This document shows, in pieces, positions 33,432 to 40,911 of a stretch of DNA of 64,000 bases (positions are counted from its first letter, which is position 1; every line of letters starts with the position of its first letter). The notes under the pieces are model-generated. The model was not told the origin of the DNA, made no database searches, and worked only from the letters and a program-made list of their open reading frames with translations. Source of the DNA: Dyadobacter sp. 50-39 (GTDB lineage: Bacteria > Bacteroidota > Bacteroidia > Cytophagales > Spirosomataceae); contig MKSR01000008.1 in NCBI GenBank assembly GCA_001898145.1, forward strand, positions 1 to 64,000, given 5' to 3'. The translations under genes were made by a program, and so were the position numbers.

Positions 33432-33545
33432 TGTCAGTCTGAGCGCAGTCGAAGACAGTCCGAACGGAAAAACGCCCCGTGCGCTGCGACAGCCAATGCG
33501 GTAAAGTGCCATCTTGCATGCCCTTCGACTCCGCTCAGGGTGACA
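33432..33545. repeat. Inverted pair of dispersed CTGAGCGCAGTCGAAG repeats
   Basis: A direct copy at 33432-33454 and an inverted copy at 33523-33545 (CTTCGACTCCGCTCAG) could pair into a long hairpin with about 70 bases between. The same element occurs singly at 38587-38609 and in a group at 45208-45362. Located between the transporter and nagA. No gene. Confidence 0.75.
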
Positions 33546-33582
33546 ATACGGCCGAATTAGCAGTGTCAAACAGTTAAAACCA

Positions 33583-34773
33583 ATGCGATTAAAGATTATA
33601 AACGGAACCATCATCACCCCTTACCGCTACATCCGAAACGGGACGGTTTTGGTTGAAAATGGGGTGATTGTGGGGATTGAAACGCGTGATGTGGATTTCC
33701 CGGATGCCGAGGTGATCGACGCCGAAGGCCATTACGTCGCACCCGGCTTTATCGACCTCCATATTCACGGAGGCGGCGGGCATGATTTCATGGATGGAAG
33801 CGTGGAGGCATTTTTGAAGATTGCTGAAACCCATGCGCAGTATGGTACCACGGCGATGGTGCCGACCACATTGACAGCCGAAAAAGAGGATTTGCTTGAA
33901 ACGCTCGATTTCTATGAGCAGGCCAATGCATCCAATGTAAATGGCGCGCAGTTTCTCGGAATGCATTTGGAAGGGCCCTATTTCGCATTGAGCCAGCGGG
34001 GTGCGCAGGACCCGCGGTATATACGCAATCCTGATCCTGCCGAGTATGAGGAGGTTTTGGCCTATTCCAATTCCATTACCCGTTGGAGCGCCGCGCCGGA
34101 GTTGCCGGGGGCTATTGATTTTGGAAAAAGATTAAAACAAAAAGGCATTCTGGCGGCGGTAGCCCATACGGATGCGATTTATGAAGATGTGCTGGAAGCT
34201 TACGAAAACGGCTACACGCTCGCGACGCATTTGTACTCGGCCATGTCGGGCGTGACACGCAGGAATGCGTTTCGTTATGCGGGCACGATCGAAAGCGCAT
34301 TTTTGCTCGATATGGATGTGGAGATCATCGCCGACGGCGTGCATTTGCCTGCGCCACTTTTGAAACTCATTGTTAAAATCAAAGGTCCGGACCGCATTGC
34401 ACTGATTACGGATGCCATGCGTGCGGCCGGGATGCCCGAGGGCGAAAGTACGCTCGGCTCGCTGAAAAACGGGTTGAAAGTGATCGTCGAGGATGGCGTG
34501 GCGAAGCTGCCGGACCGTACCTCATTTGCCGGAAGCGTGTCCACGGCCGATCGCCTTGTGCGCACGATGGTGAATATGGCCGACGTATCACTGCTCGATG
34601 CCGTGCGCATGGCCACTGTCACGCCCGCACGCATTATGGGCGTACACGACCGCAAGGGCACATTAGTAGCGGGCAAAGACGCCGATATCGTGATTTTCGA
34701 CGCCGACGTCCGCATTCAAAGGACATTGATCAAAGGAAAAACAGTTTACCATAACGCTATACCCCAAACCTAA
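33583..34773 (+). CDS. nagA: N-acetylglucosamine-6-phosphate deacetylase
   Basis: A 396-residue amidohydrolase that converts N-acetylglucosamine-6-phosphate into glucosamine-6-phosphate and acetate. Motifs: FIDLHIHGGGGHDF (HxH; the second histidine is present), FLGMHLEGPYF (glutamate metal ligand), AAVAHTDAIYE, ATHLYSAMSG and LITDAMRAAG (catalytic Asp). It starts after the repeat pair, so it may have its own promoter, but direction and function fit the cluster. Followed 12 bases later by nagB, giving the two steps to fructose-6-phosphate. Confidence 0.95.
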   Translation: MRLKIINGTIITPYRYIRNGTVLVENGVIVGIETRDVDFPDAEVIDAEGHYVAPGFIDLHIHGGGGHDFMDGSVEAFLKIAETHAQYGTTAMVPTTLTAEKEDLLETLDFYEQANASNVNGAQFLGMHLEGPYFALSQRGAQDPRYIRNPDPAEYEEVLAYSNSITRWSAAPELPGAIDFGKRLKQKGILAAVAHTDAIYEDVLEAYENGYTLATHLYSAMSGVTRRNAFRYAGTIESAFLLDMDVEIIADGVHLPAPLLKLIVKIKGPDRIALITDAMRAAGMPEGESTLGSLKNGLKVIVEDGVAKLPDRTSFAGSVSTADRLVRTMVNMADVSLLDAVRMATVTPARIMGVHDRKGTLVAGKDADIVIFDADVRIQRTLIKGKTVYHNAIPQT

Positions 34774-34785
34774 CAACGCCATCAA

Positions 34786-35562
34786 ATGAAAGTTGATTTA
34801 TTGGAAATAAATATATCCGAAACCCGCCAGCAAATGGGCGAAGCTGCGGCCAAAGCAGTTGCGGATAAGATCCGGGAGATTCAGGATACCAAAGAATTTG
34901 TAAACATCATATTCGCCTCGGCACCTTCACAGAATGAGTTTCTGGCGACGTTGAAGGACGAGCCGGGCATTCGATGGGAAAAAATCAATGCTTTCCATAT
35001 GGACGAATACATTGGCATTGCCGCTGACGCATCACAGAATTTCGGGTATTTCCTGAAAGTACGGTTGTTCGATCACGTGCCCGTGCATTCGGTTTCGTAT
35101 CTGGACGGTAACGCTACCGATCCCCAGCAGGAATGCGACCGGTATGCGGCATTGCTCCGCGAAAACCCGATCGACATTGTGTGCCTCGGCATCGGTGAGA
35201 ATGGGCATTTGGCCTTCAACGACCCGCATGTGGCGTTTTTCGATGACCCATTGGAAGTGAAAGTGGTGGAGCTCGACGACGCCTGCCGCCAGCAGCAGGT
35301 CAACGACGAATGCTTCGATACCTTCGACGAAGTTCCGCAAACCGCATTGACTCTCACTATTCCTACCCTCATGAAGGCCCAATATGCCTTCTGCATCGTG
35401 CCGGGCGAGAAAAAGGCGCAGGCCATTTACCATACCGTGGCTGAGGATATCCAGGAAGCGTTCCCGTCGACCATCCTCCGCAAGCATCCGCACGCGATCC
35501 TGTTCATCGACCGGGCGAGTTCAGGGAAGCTCAAAGAAATTTCGTCATACTCGCAGGCATAG
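34786..35562 (+). CDS. nagB: Glucosamine-6-phosphate deaminase
   Basis: A 258-residue enzyme converting glucosamine-6-phosphate into fructose-6-phosphate and ammonia. Motifs: IFASAPSQNEFLATL (phosphate-binding N-terminal region), HMDEYIGI (general base region) and CLGIGENGHLAFNDP with the catalytic His. The length matches the family. No kinase for N-acetylglucosamine is present in the window, so that step must be encoded elsewhere or the transported sugar is phosphorylated otherwise. Confidence 0.95.
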   Translation: MKVDLLEINISETRQQMGEAAAKAVADKIREIQDTKEFVNIIFASAPSQNEFLATLKDEPGIRWEKINAFHMDEYIGIAADASQNFGYFLKVRLFDHVPVHSVSYLDGNATDPQQECDRYAALLRENPIDIVCLGIGENGHLAFNDPHVAFFDDPLEVKVVELDDACRQQQVNDECFDTFDEVPQTALTLTIPTLMKAQYAFCIVPGEKKAQAIYHTVAEDIQEAFPSTILRKHPHAILFIDRASSGKLKEISSYSQA

Positions 35563-35607
35563 TTCCGCGCCGGAGCTATCTTGCATGTATTACCTCAACC
35601 CATTCAA

Positions 35608-36993
35608 ATGAGAAAAGAACTCTTGACAATCGCTTTATTGAGCGCAATGGTATTCAATCAGGGATGTAATTCGAAGAAAGAGGAAGCAAAGAGTGAGGAG
35701 AAGAAACCGCTGAGCCTGATCGTGGTCGAACCCGGCCACTTCCATGCGGCACTGGTCCAGAAATCCATGTATGCCGACGTCGATTCCGTCGTGCACGTGT
35801 ACGCGTCCGAAGGCCCGGACGTGAAGGCTTACCTCGACAAGGTGGAGAAATACAACACCCGCCCGGAAGACCCGACGCATTGGAAAGAAGAGGTGTACAC
35901 CGGCCCCGATTTCTTTGAAAAAATGATTTCGGAGAAAAAAGGAAATGTAGTCGTACTGGCGGGTAACAACCAGAAAAAGACCGATTTCATCAAAAAATCC
36001 GTCGACGCAGGCCTTAACGTCCTTGCCGACAAACCGATGGCGATCGACGCGGCTGGTTTTGACAAGCTGAAAGAAGCCTTCGCCAGCGCAGATAAGAATA
36101 AGGTGCTCCTGTACGACATCATGACGGAGCGTTACGAGATCACCAACACCCTGCAACGCGAGCTCGCATTGCTGCCCGAGATTTTCGGCGAACTGCAAAA
36201 AGGTACGCCCGAAAACCCGGCGGTATCGAAAGAAAGCGTGCACCACTTCTTCAAATACATTTCCGGCGAACCGCTCGTACGCCCTACCTGGTTTTTTGAC
36301 GTAAACCAGCAAGGCGAAGGCATGGTGGACGTGACCACCCACCTCGTGGACCTCGTGCAATGGAGCTGTTTCCCAAATGTATCCCTCGATTATCAAAAGG
36401 ACATTCAGCTCCTATCTACCAAGCGCACGGCTACCCAGCTCACGCCGTCGCAGTTCAAGCTCGTGACCAAAAGCGAAACTTATCCTGAATTCCTCAAAAA
36501 GGACGTAAAGGACACTTTGCTGAATGTGTATTCGAACGGCGAGCTGAACTACACCCTGAAAGGCGTGCATGCAAAAGTATCCGTGATCTGGAACTTCCAG
36601 GCCCCCGAAGGCACCGGCGACACGCATTACTCAATCATGAAAGGCTCGAAAGCCAACCTGATCGTCCGCCAGGGCAAAGAGCAGAAATACAAGCCGGTGC
36701 TTTATATTGAAACCACCGACAAATCGAAGGCTTACGAAGACGCCGTGGCGGCTGCATTCAAATCTGTGCAGGATAAGTTTCCTGGCGTGGAGCTGAAAAA
36801 GAACGCTGCGGGTTGGGAAGTTGTGATTGATGCAAAGTATGATACGGGGCATGAATCGCACTTTGCGCAGGTGGCGAACAAGTATATGGAGTATCTCAAA
36901 GCCGGGAAGTTGCCGGAATGGGAAGTGCCGAATATGATTGCGAAGTATTGGTTGACGACGGAGGCTTTGAAGCAGGCGAAGGGCGGGAAGTAA
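35608..36993 (+). CDS. Gfo/Idh/MocA family oxidoreductase lipoprotein (third)
   Basis: A 461-residue protein. The lipoprotein signal is MRKELLTIALLSAMVFNQGC, with a charged linker NSKKEEAKSEEKK after the cysteine. The oxidoreductase core follows: SLIVVEPGHFHAALVQ (glycine-poor nucleotide loop), NVLADKPMAID (EKP-like motif) and VDVTTHLVDLVQW. It resembles the putative oxidoreductase group with an extra C-terminal domain, common in Bacteroidota. Start at the ATG at 35608; a nine-codon extension lacks signal character. A short degenerate copy of its 3' end is found at 38631. Confidence 0.9.
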   Translation: MRKELLTIALLSAMVFNQGCNSKKEEAKSEEKKPLSLIVVEPGHFHAALVQKSMYADVDSVVHVYASEGPDVKAYLDKVEKYNTRPEDPTHWKEEVYTGPDFFEKMISEKKGNVVVLAGNNQKKTDFIKKSVDAGLNVLADKPMAIDAAGFDKLKEAFASADKNKVLLYDIMTERYEITNTLQRELALLPEIFGELQKGTPENPAVSKESVHHFFKYISGEPLVRPTWFFDVNQQGEGMVDVTTHLVDLVQWSCFPNVSLDYQKDIQLLSTKRTATQLTPSQFKLVTKSETYPEFLKKDVKDTLLNVYSNGELNYTLKGVHAKVSVIWNFQAPEGTGDTHYSIMKGSKANLIVRQGKEQKYKPVLYIETTDKSKAYEDAVAAAFKSVQDKFPGVELKKNAAGWEVVIDAKYDTGHESHFAQVANKYMEYLKAGKLPEWEVPNMIAKYWLTTEALKQAKGGK

Positions 36994-37018
36994 TTGAGAG
37001 TAAAAAACTAGTCTCTAG

Positions 37019-37038
37019 CCGTCGTCTTAAGACGACGG
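37019..37038. repeat. 20-base perfect palindrome
   Basis: CCGTCGTCTTAAGACGACGG is a complete palindrome, located 26 bases after the preceding stop. It resembles palindromic extragenic repeats of Bacteroidota; it may also help to end transcription. Confidence 0.55.
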
Positions 37039-37056
37039 TAATAGATTTCTTTGGGG

Positions 37057-37087
37057 CGAGCGGTTTTTGGCTGCTCGTCTTTTTTTA
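37057..37087 (+). terminator. Rho-independent terminator after the sugar cluster
   Basis: CGAGCGG (37057-37063) pairs with CTGCTCG (37071-37077), one wobble, 7-base loop, followed by TCTTTTTTT. Confidence 0.75.
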
Positions 37088-37104
37088 TTTTAGCTAGAAT
37101 GCTG

Positions 37105-37135
37105 TTGGCAAATGTAACGTACTATGTTACATTTG
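37105..37135 (+). promoter_or_regulatory. HigBA promoter with overlapping operator palindrome
   Basis: TTG (37105-37107), 20 bases, TACATTTG (37128-37135) is a full consensus promoter. CAAATGTAAC (37109-37118) and GTTACATTTG (37126-37135) form a perfect 10-base inverted repeat with a 7-base centre that covers the spacer and the -7 box, the expected place for HigA autorepression. Only five bases separate the -7 box from the ATG, so the mRNA is probably leaderless. Confidence 0.7.
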
Positions 37136-37140
37136 TGTTC

Positions 37141-37419
37141 ATGATAAAAAGCTTCCGACACAAAGGGTTACGGTTGTTTTTTGAAGATGAAGACACTACC
37201 AAACTACCCGCAACACACATTATAAGAATTCGCAATATTCTCACTCGTTTGGAATTTGCGAAATCACTGGATGATATAGGCACGCCGGGGTCAAGGTTAC
37301 ATCCATTGTCGGGAAGACTGAAAGGCTTTCACGCAGTAAATGTGTCGGGAAACTGGCGGATTATTTTCAGATTTGAAGAGGGGAACGCTTACGACGTCGA
37401 CTATCTGGATTATCATTAA
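37141..37419 (+). CDS. higB: HigB/RelE-like toxin (second copy)
   Basis: A 92-residue toxin: MIKSFRHKGLRLFFEDED, RLHPLSGRLKGFHAVNV, GNWRIIFRFEEGNAYDVDYL. It is about half identical to the 21606-21887 product and ends with the same YLDYH/YVDYH tail. I start at the ATG at 37141, which gives the family N-terminus; a longer frame from 37051 runs back through the promoter and operator and is rejected. It is the first gene of the HigBA pair and opens the accessory island. Confidence 0.92.
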   Translation: MIKSFRHKGLRLFFEDEDTTKLPATHIIRIRNILTRLEFAKSLDDIGTPGSRLHPLSGRLKGFHAVNVSGNWRIIFRFEEGNAYDVDYLDYH

Positions 37420-37431
37420 CAACAGGAAATT

Positions 37432-37761
37432 ATGAAAAGAGGTATGAGACCAGCCCACCCGGGTGCATTGATAAAAGAAACCATCGAGGGGCTGAAAGAG
37501 GAAACCGGACATAGCTACACCCAGGCTGAAATCGCGAAAGGCCTCGGCATCACCCGCAAAACACTATCCAACATTCTGAATGAGCATCAGGGAATCAGCT
37601 CGGAAATGTGTGTACGGCTCTCGGAGGCATTTGGAACCAGCGCGGAGTTCTGGCTGGATATTCAACGAAACTACGATCTGTGGCATGCTGAAAGAGCCGT
37701 AGAACGTAAGTCGATTCAGCATTTCCGGCCATTGCAGAGCAATGCATTTCAGCCGGCCTAA
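37432..37761 (+). CDS. higA: HigA family antitoxin (second copy)
   Basis: A 109-residue XRE-type antitoxin: MRPAHPGALIKETIEG, IAKGLGITRKTLSNILNEHQG and TSAEFWLDIQRNYDLWHAER. It follows the toxin by 12 bases and probably binds the palindrome at 37109-37135 to repress the pair. Compared with the 21300 copy it has an extra insert (LKEETGHSYTQ) before the HTH. Confidence 0.92.
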   Translation: MKRGMRPAHPGALIKETIEGLKEETGHSYTQAEIAKGLGITRKTLSNILNEHQGISSEMCVRLSEAFGTSAEFWLDIQRNYDLWHAERAVERKSIQHFRPLQSNAFQPA

Positions 37762-37791
37762 CACATACTATGTCAACTATCAATTGCGGCC

Positions 37792-38385
37792 ATGACGATC
37801 ACAAACCTGAATCAGCTTGATTTAAATGCGTCCTACTCCTACGCCGACTACCTGAAATGGCAGTTCGAGGAGCGCATTGAGTTGATCAGAGGCAAGATTT
37901 TCAAAATGTCGCCCGCCCCTGCGACGAAGCACCAGCAATACGTGGGTGAGATATTCCGGCAGATCAGCAACCACGTGCATCGCAGCTCCTGCAAAGCATT
38001 CGTCGCACCTTTCGACGTGCGCCTGACACCTATCCACAAAGCCGAATCGGACAAGATTTACACTGTAGTCCAACCAGACGTATGCGTAGTGTGCGACCCC
38101 GCCAAAATCGACGCCAAGGGCTGCATCGGCGCGCCGGACCTGATCGTGGAAGTACTCTCTCCCGGAAACACTGATCGGGAGATGAATGAGAAGTTTGAAA
38201 TCTATCAGGAAAACGGCGTCAAAGAATATTGGCTGGTGGAGCCGAATGACCGCATTGTGCTGGTGTATGTGCTCGATGGAACCGGCAAGTACATTGGTTT
38301 GAAGCCATTCACAGAATCGGAAACGCTCACTTCCCAATCCCTTGGCTCGTTTCAGCTTTTGGTGAGGGATATTTTTGATGTTTAG
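37792..38385 (+). CDS. Uma2 family endonuclease-like protein
   Basis: A 197-residue member of the Uma2 (DUF820) group of the PD-(D/E)XK superfamily: FEERIELIRGKIFKMSPAP, VVQPDVCVVCDPAKID, GAPDLIVEVLSPGNTDREM and EYWLVEPNDRIVLVY. PDxxV and the DLIVEV acidic pair form the putative active site. The biological role of the family is not settled. A 50-residue ORF lies five bases downstream. Confidence 0.92.
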   Translation: MTITNLNQLDLNASYSYADYLKWQFEERIELIRGKIFKMSPAPATKHQQYVGEIFRQISNHVHRSSCKAFVAPFDVRLTPIHKAESDKIYTVVQPDVCVVCDPAKIDAKGCIGAPDLIVEVLSPGNTDREMNEKFEIYQENGVKEYWLVEPNDRIVLVYVLDGTGKYIGLKPFTESETLTSQSLGSFQLLVRDIFDV

Positions 38386-38390
38386 CTACT

Positions 38391-38543
38391 ATGAACACGG
38401 TTAAAGAACAACTAGAATTCAGGGACAAGATTATTGCCGGTCTTGAAAAAGCCTATGAAAAGCTCATCGAATACAAGAAGCAGAAGAACAGCGTACTAGT
38501 TGTCATGAGAGACGGCAAAATCACGCATATCAAACCGGAATAA
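38391..38543 (+). CDS. 50-residue protein downstream of Uma2
   Basis: A short ORF from ATG to TAA giving a charged, helical product (MNTVKEQLEFRDKIIAGLEK, then YEKLIEYKKQKNSVLVVMRD) ending HIKPE. It starts five bases after the Uma2 stop. Its sequence is protein-like: coiled-coil first half, then a beta hairpin VLVVMRDGKITHI. It is probably a partner or accessory protein of the Uma2 gene; no family is assigned. Confidence 0.7.
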   Translation: MNTVKEQLEFRDKIIAGLEKAYEKLIEYKKQKNSVLVVMRDGKITHIKPE

Positions 38544-38586
38544 TAGGTCACCGTAATGCGTTGCAGTGGCAGCAATATCACGTTTT

Positions 38587-38609
38587 TGTCACGCTGAGCG
38601 CAGTCGAAG
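38587..38609 (+). repeat. Single copy of the CTGAGCGCAGTCGAAG repeat
   Basis: Contains TGTCACGCTGAGCGCAGTCG and ends in AAG. Same family as 33432-33545 and 45208-45362. Confidence 0.75.
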
Positions 38610-38630
38610 CGCATGCGAGATGCCCATTTA

Positions 38631-38664
38631 CCGAATGTGATTGCCAAGTATTGATTGACAACTT
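38631..38664 (+). pseudogene. Remnant of a Gfo/Idh gene 3' end
   Basis: These bases read PNVIAKY, stop, LTT, matching PNMIAKYWLTT at the end of the 35608-36993 gene (bases about 36926-36962) with only a few changes. No more of the gene is present. It is probably debris of a duplication or rearrangement next to the repeat at 38587. Confidence 0.4.
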
Positions 38665-38804
38665 CAGATTTTCCTGCTCGTCTCTTTTTGCTGGCGAAAA
38701 TTATTCAGACCATGCCGCTAGCATGTTGTCCCCAACTAAAAAATCAGTTTGCGAGTAGATGCTCCGGCGAGACTTGTTACTACTCATAAAACGATAATAT
38801 ATCC

Positions 38805-39098
38805 ATGAGTAAGAGCGAGAAAGAGCACCGCAAGCAACTTTTAGCAAATTTACGGCAAAAAGCTGCCACCGAGTTTGAAAATAGTCTTCCTATGAGCCGG
38901 GAGAATTTTCGTCGGCTATTTGACTTCTTAGACGATGAATTGCAGACAACAGAATGTGACGACAAATTAACTATTACCACCACTTTCCTCAACAACCAGA
39001 ATATTTCGAATGTGGAACAGGTGTTAAGCTGGTTGGCAAACCACGGCGGATATTGCGACTGCGAGGTACTTGCAAATGTCGAAGAGCATTTTGAGTAA
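38805..39098 (+). CDS. DUF2695 family protein
   Basis: A 97-residue protein. Residues 35-97 match the DUF2695 pattern: FRRLFDFLDDELQTTECDDK, then a run ending NHGGYCDCEVLANVEEHF with the conserved GYCDCEVL motif. The N-terminal 30 residues are charged and helical. Function of the family is unknown; related proteins are often found next to polymorphic toxins and may act as immunity proteins (inference). Confidence 0.85.
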   Translation: MSKSEKEHRKQLLANLRQKAATEFENSLPMSRENFRRLFDFLDDELQTTECDDKLTITTTFLNNQNISNVEQVLSWLANHGGYCDCEVLANVEEHFE

Positions 39099-39121
39099 CT
39101 CTGCAAAACGGATATTGCACA

Positions 39122-39391
39122 TTATACGCCGTCAATTTCCCCCACCTCCCCTCTCCCAATCCTTCCCACATTCTCAAAAAACTCCACCAACTCCTTAAAC
39201 GAAAAGTAAGTATCGCAAAGGTCCGGCGCGGGGCCTTGTTCTTTGAGGGAGATGATGTAGCCGGTGAAGATCGTCCAGAGTTCGTCGCGCCAGCTTTCGG
39301 GGCTGCTGCTGCTCAGGAGCTTGCCTACCTCGCGGCCATAGGCCAGCAACGTCGCATCCGTACATTCGATAGGGTGTGTTTCTTTGTTCAT
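39122..39391 (-). CDS. Small acidic hypothetical protein
   Basis: An 89-residue protein beginning MNKETHPIECTDATLLAYGR and ending in an acidic, glycine-rich tail (IGRGEVGEIDGV). It has no signal or membrane segment, with a helical centre (SWRDELWTIFTGYIISLKEQ). The ATG at 39391 is preferred; the frame extends 12 residues further. It is the only minus-strand gene within the island. No family recognised. Confidence 0.6.
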   Translation of the reverse strand: MNKETHPIECTDATLLAYGREVGKLLSSSSPESWRDELWTIFTGYIISLKEQGPAPDLCDTYFSFKELVEFFENVGRIGRGEVGEIDGV

Positions 39392-39568
39392 GTTGTGGGT
39401 GTAAGAAGTGTGGGACAAACCGTGCATTTACGTTTTCCGTAAAGCACGCATTCCTGCAACCCGTACCCAACCCGCGGGCCCCGTAACTTACGCCGAAATA
39501 CCTGTAAATTACCGGAACACTTCCCGATGGATTTATATAAATTGCCTTTTCAACGAAAAAGCCCCGGT

Positions 39569-39991
39569 ATGACACATACTACCTCCAACCCGAAGATCCA
39601 TGAAGGCCGCAACGTGAAACGGTTCCGCGAAATGCTCGGAATCAAACAGGACATGCTCGCCTTCGAGCTCGGCAGCGATTGGAACCAGCAAAGAATCTCC
39701 ACGCTCGAACAGCGCGAAAAGATCGATTCCGACATTTTGGAACAAGTAGCAGCGATACTGAAAATACCTGTGGAAGCGATTCGGAATTTTGATGAAGATC
39801 AAACGATCAATATTATTTCAAATACATTTCATGATCAGGCTTATCTAGGTAATCCGCATTCAAGTTTCAAGGTCAATCCACTTGCTGAAATAAGAAGATT
39901 GCACGGCGAAAAAATGGAGCTTTACGAGCGGATGTTGAAGGAGAAAGATGAGATGATGGAGCGGTTGGAGAGGTTGATAGGAAACAAATAG
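39569..39991 (+). CDS. XRE-type helix-turn-helix regulator with C-terminal coiled coil
   Basis: A 140-residue protein. The HTH region is GRNVKRFREMLGIKQDMLAF, ELGSDWNQQRISTLEQ; the end is a coiled coil (LHGEKMELYERMLKEKDEMM). Similar HTH proteins are widespread in Bacteroidota. It stops 9 bases before the MntA start and may regulate the HepT-MntA module. The ATG at 39569 gives the common N-terminus; an earlier start at 39527 is possible. Confidence 0.85.
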   Translation: MTHTTSNPKIHEGRNVKRFREMLGIKQDMLAFELGSDWNQQRISTLEQREKIDSDILEQVAAILKIPVEAIRNFDEDQTINIISNTFHDQAYLGNPHSSFKVNPLAEIRRLHGEKMELYERMLKEKDEMMERLERLIGNK

Positions 39992-40000
39992 GTGAGAAAC

Positions 40001-40303
40001 ATGGACAGACTGCAAAAATACCAAGCGGCCATTACCAAACTTTGTAAAGCACACAAAGTGAAGAGCTTGTATGCGTTTGGGTCCGTTTTAAGCGAAAACT
40101 TTAATGCGGAAAGCGATATCGATCTGATTGTTGATTTCGCTAATATGGATGTTGAGGATTATGCGGATAACTATTTTGACTTCAAATTCTCATTGCAAGA
40201 ACTCTTCAAACGTCCGATTGACCTACTAGAAGAAAAGGCCATTAAAAACCCCTACTTCCGCGAAAGCGTGAATCAGAAACGTGAGCTCGTATATGGATCA
40301 TGA
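40001..40303 (+). CDS. MntA-type minimal nucleotidyltransferase (antitoxin)
   Basis: A 100-residue nucleotidyltransferase with the full GSx10DxD signature (GSVLSENFNAESDIDLIVDF) and further family residues. In HepT-MntA modules this enzyme adds AMP to the toxin HepT and so neutralises it. It overlaps the HepT gene by 11 bases. I use the ATG at 40001; a GTG at 39992 is also in frame. Confidence 0.9.
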   Translation: MDRLQKYQAAITKLCKAHKVKSLYAFGSVLSENFNAESDIDLIVDFANMDVEDYADNYFDFKFSLQELFKRPIDLLEEKAIKNPYFRESVNQKRELVYGS

Positions 40304-40631
40304 AATTAAGACATGGCTGTATGATATGCTCAATGCGATTGCGGAGATTGAAAGCTTCTTTGCCGACAGGCCAATGCAATTTGCTAACTACCAAGCTGAT
40401 TTGCGGACAAAGCGTGCCGTTGAACGCAACCTGGAAATTATTGGTGAAGCTATGAACCGCATCGTCAGGAAGGACAGTGCGATTCAAATTTCTAATTCAA
40501 AAAAGATCGTCGATGTCCGTAACCGGATTATTCACGGCTACGATACGGTTTCTGATGAAGTAGTTTGGGGAATCGTGGTTCGGCACCTTCCAGTATTAAG
40601 AATAGAGATTGAAGAACTACTTAGCGAATAA
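40293..40631 (+). CDS. HepT-type toxin (HEPN ribonuclease)
   Basis: A 112-residue HEPN-domain protein of the HepT (formerly DUF86) family: the catalytic RX4HXY motif is present as RNRIIHGY in VDVRNRIIHGYD, and ERNLEIIGEAMNRI is the conserved helix before it. It is an RNase toxin held in check by AMP transfer from MntA. Overlaps MntA by 11 bases; the ATG at 40293 matches the usual short N-terminus. Confidence 0.9.
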   Translation: MDHEIKTWLYDMLNAIAEIESFFADRPMQFANYQADLRTKRAVERNLEIIGEAMNRIVRKDSAIQISNSKKIVDVRNRIIHGYDTVSDEVVWGIVVRHLPVLRIEIEELLSE

Positions 40632-40636
40632 GGGGG

Positions 40637-40765
40637 TTGAAATTGTCGTTAACCCTTCGGGTTGTCGCAAAACTTAATGAGCTAGCCGACATTGAAAAAC
40701 TTAATCGGGCCAAATTTCACCATATCCCTGCCCACCTGACGCTCTTAACTCTCTGCAAAGACTTT
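40637..40765 (+). pseudogene. Fragment of a 2'-5' RNA ligase-like gene
   Basis: The frame reads LSLTLRVVAKLNELADIEKL, then NRAKFHHIPAHLTLL, resembling the N-terminus of bacterial 2'-5' RNA ligase (2H phosphoesterase) proteins, including the HxT motif (HLT). The similarity ends after about 42 residues, whereas the family has about 170. The open frame continues to 40915 with unrelated, non-conserved sequence and no ATG, so it is not a gene. The rest of the gap to 40912 contains AT-rich promoter-like DNA. Confidence 0.35.
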
Positions 40766-40911
40766 CTCAAAATAGCATTCAGATACTATCATTCCGAAAA
40801 AGGCTCTCCGCACGCATACAACATTCCTTCATCAAGCATAGTATTATTATATTTACATGATGTTGCATTTACCTTGCACGACACGGAGACTAAGATAGAA
40901 CGCCCTCTACA

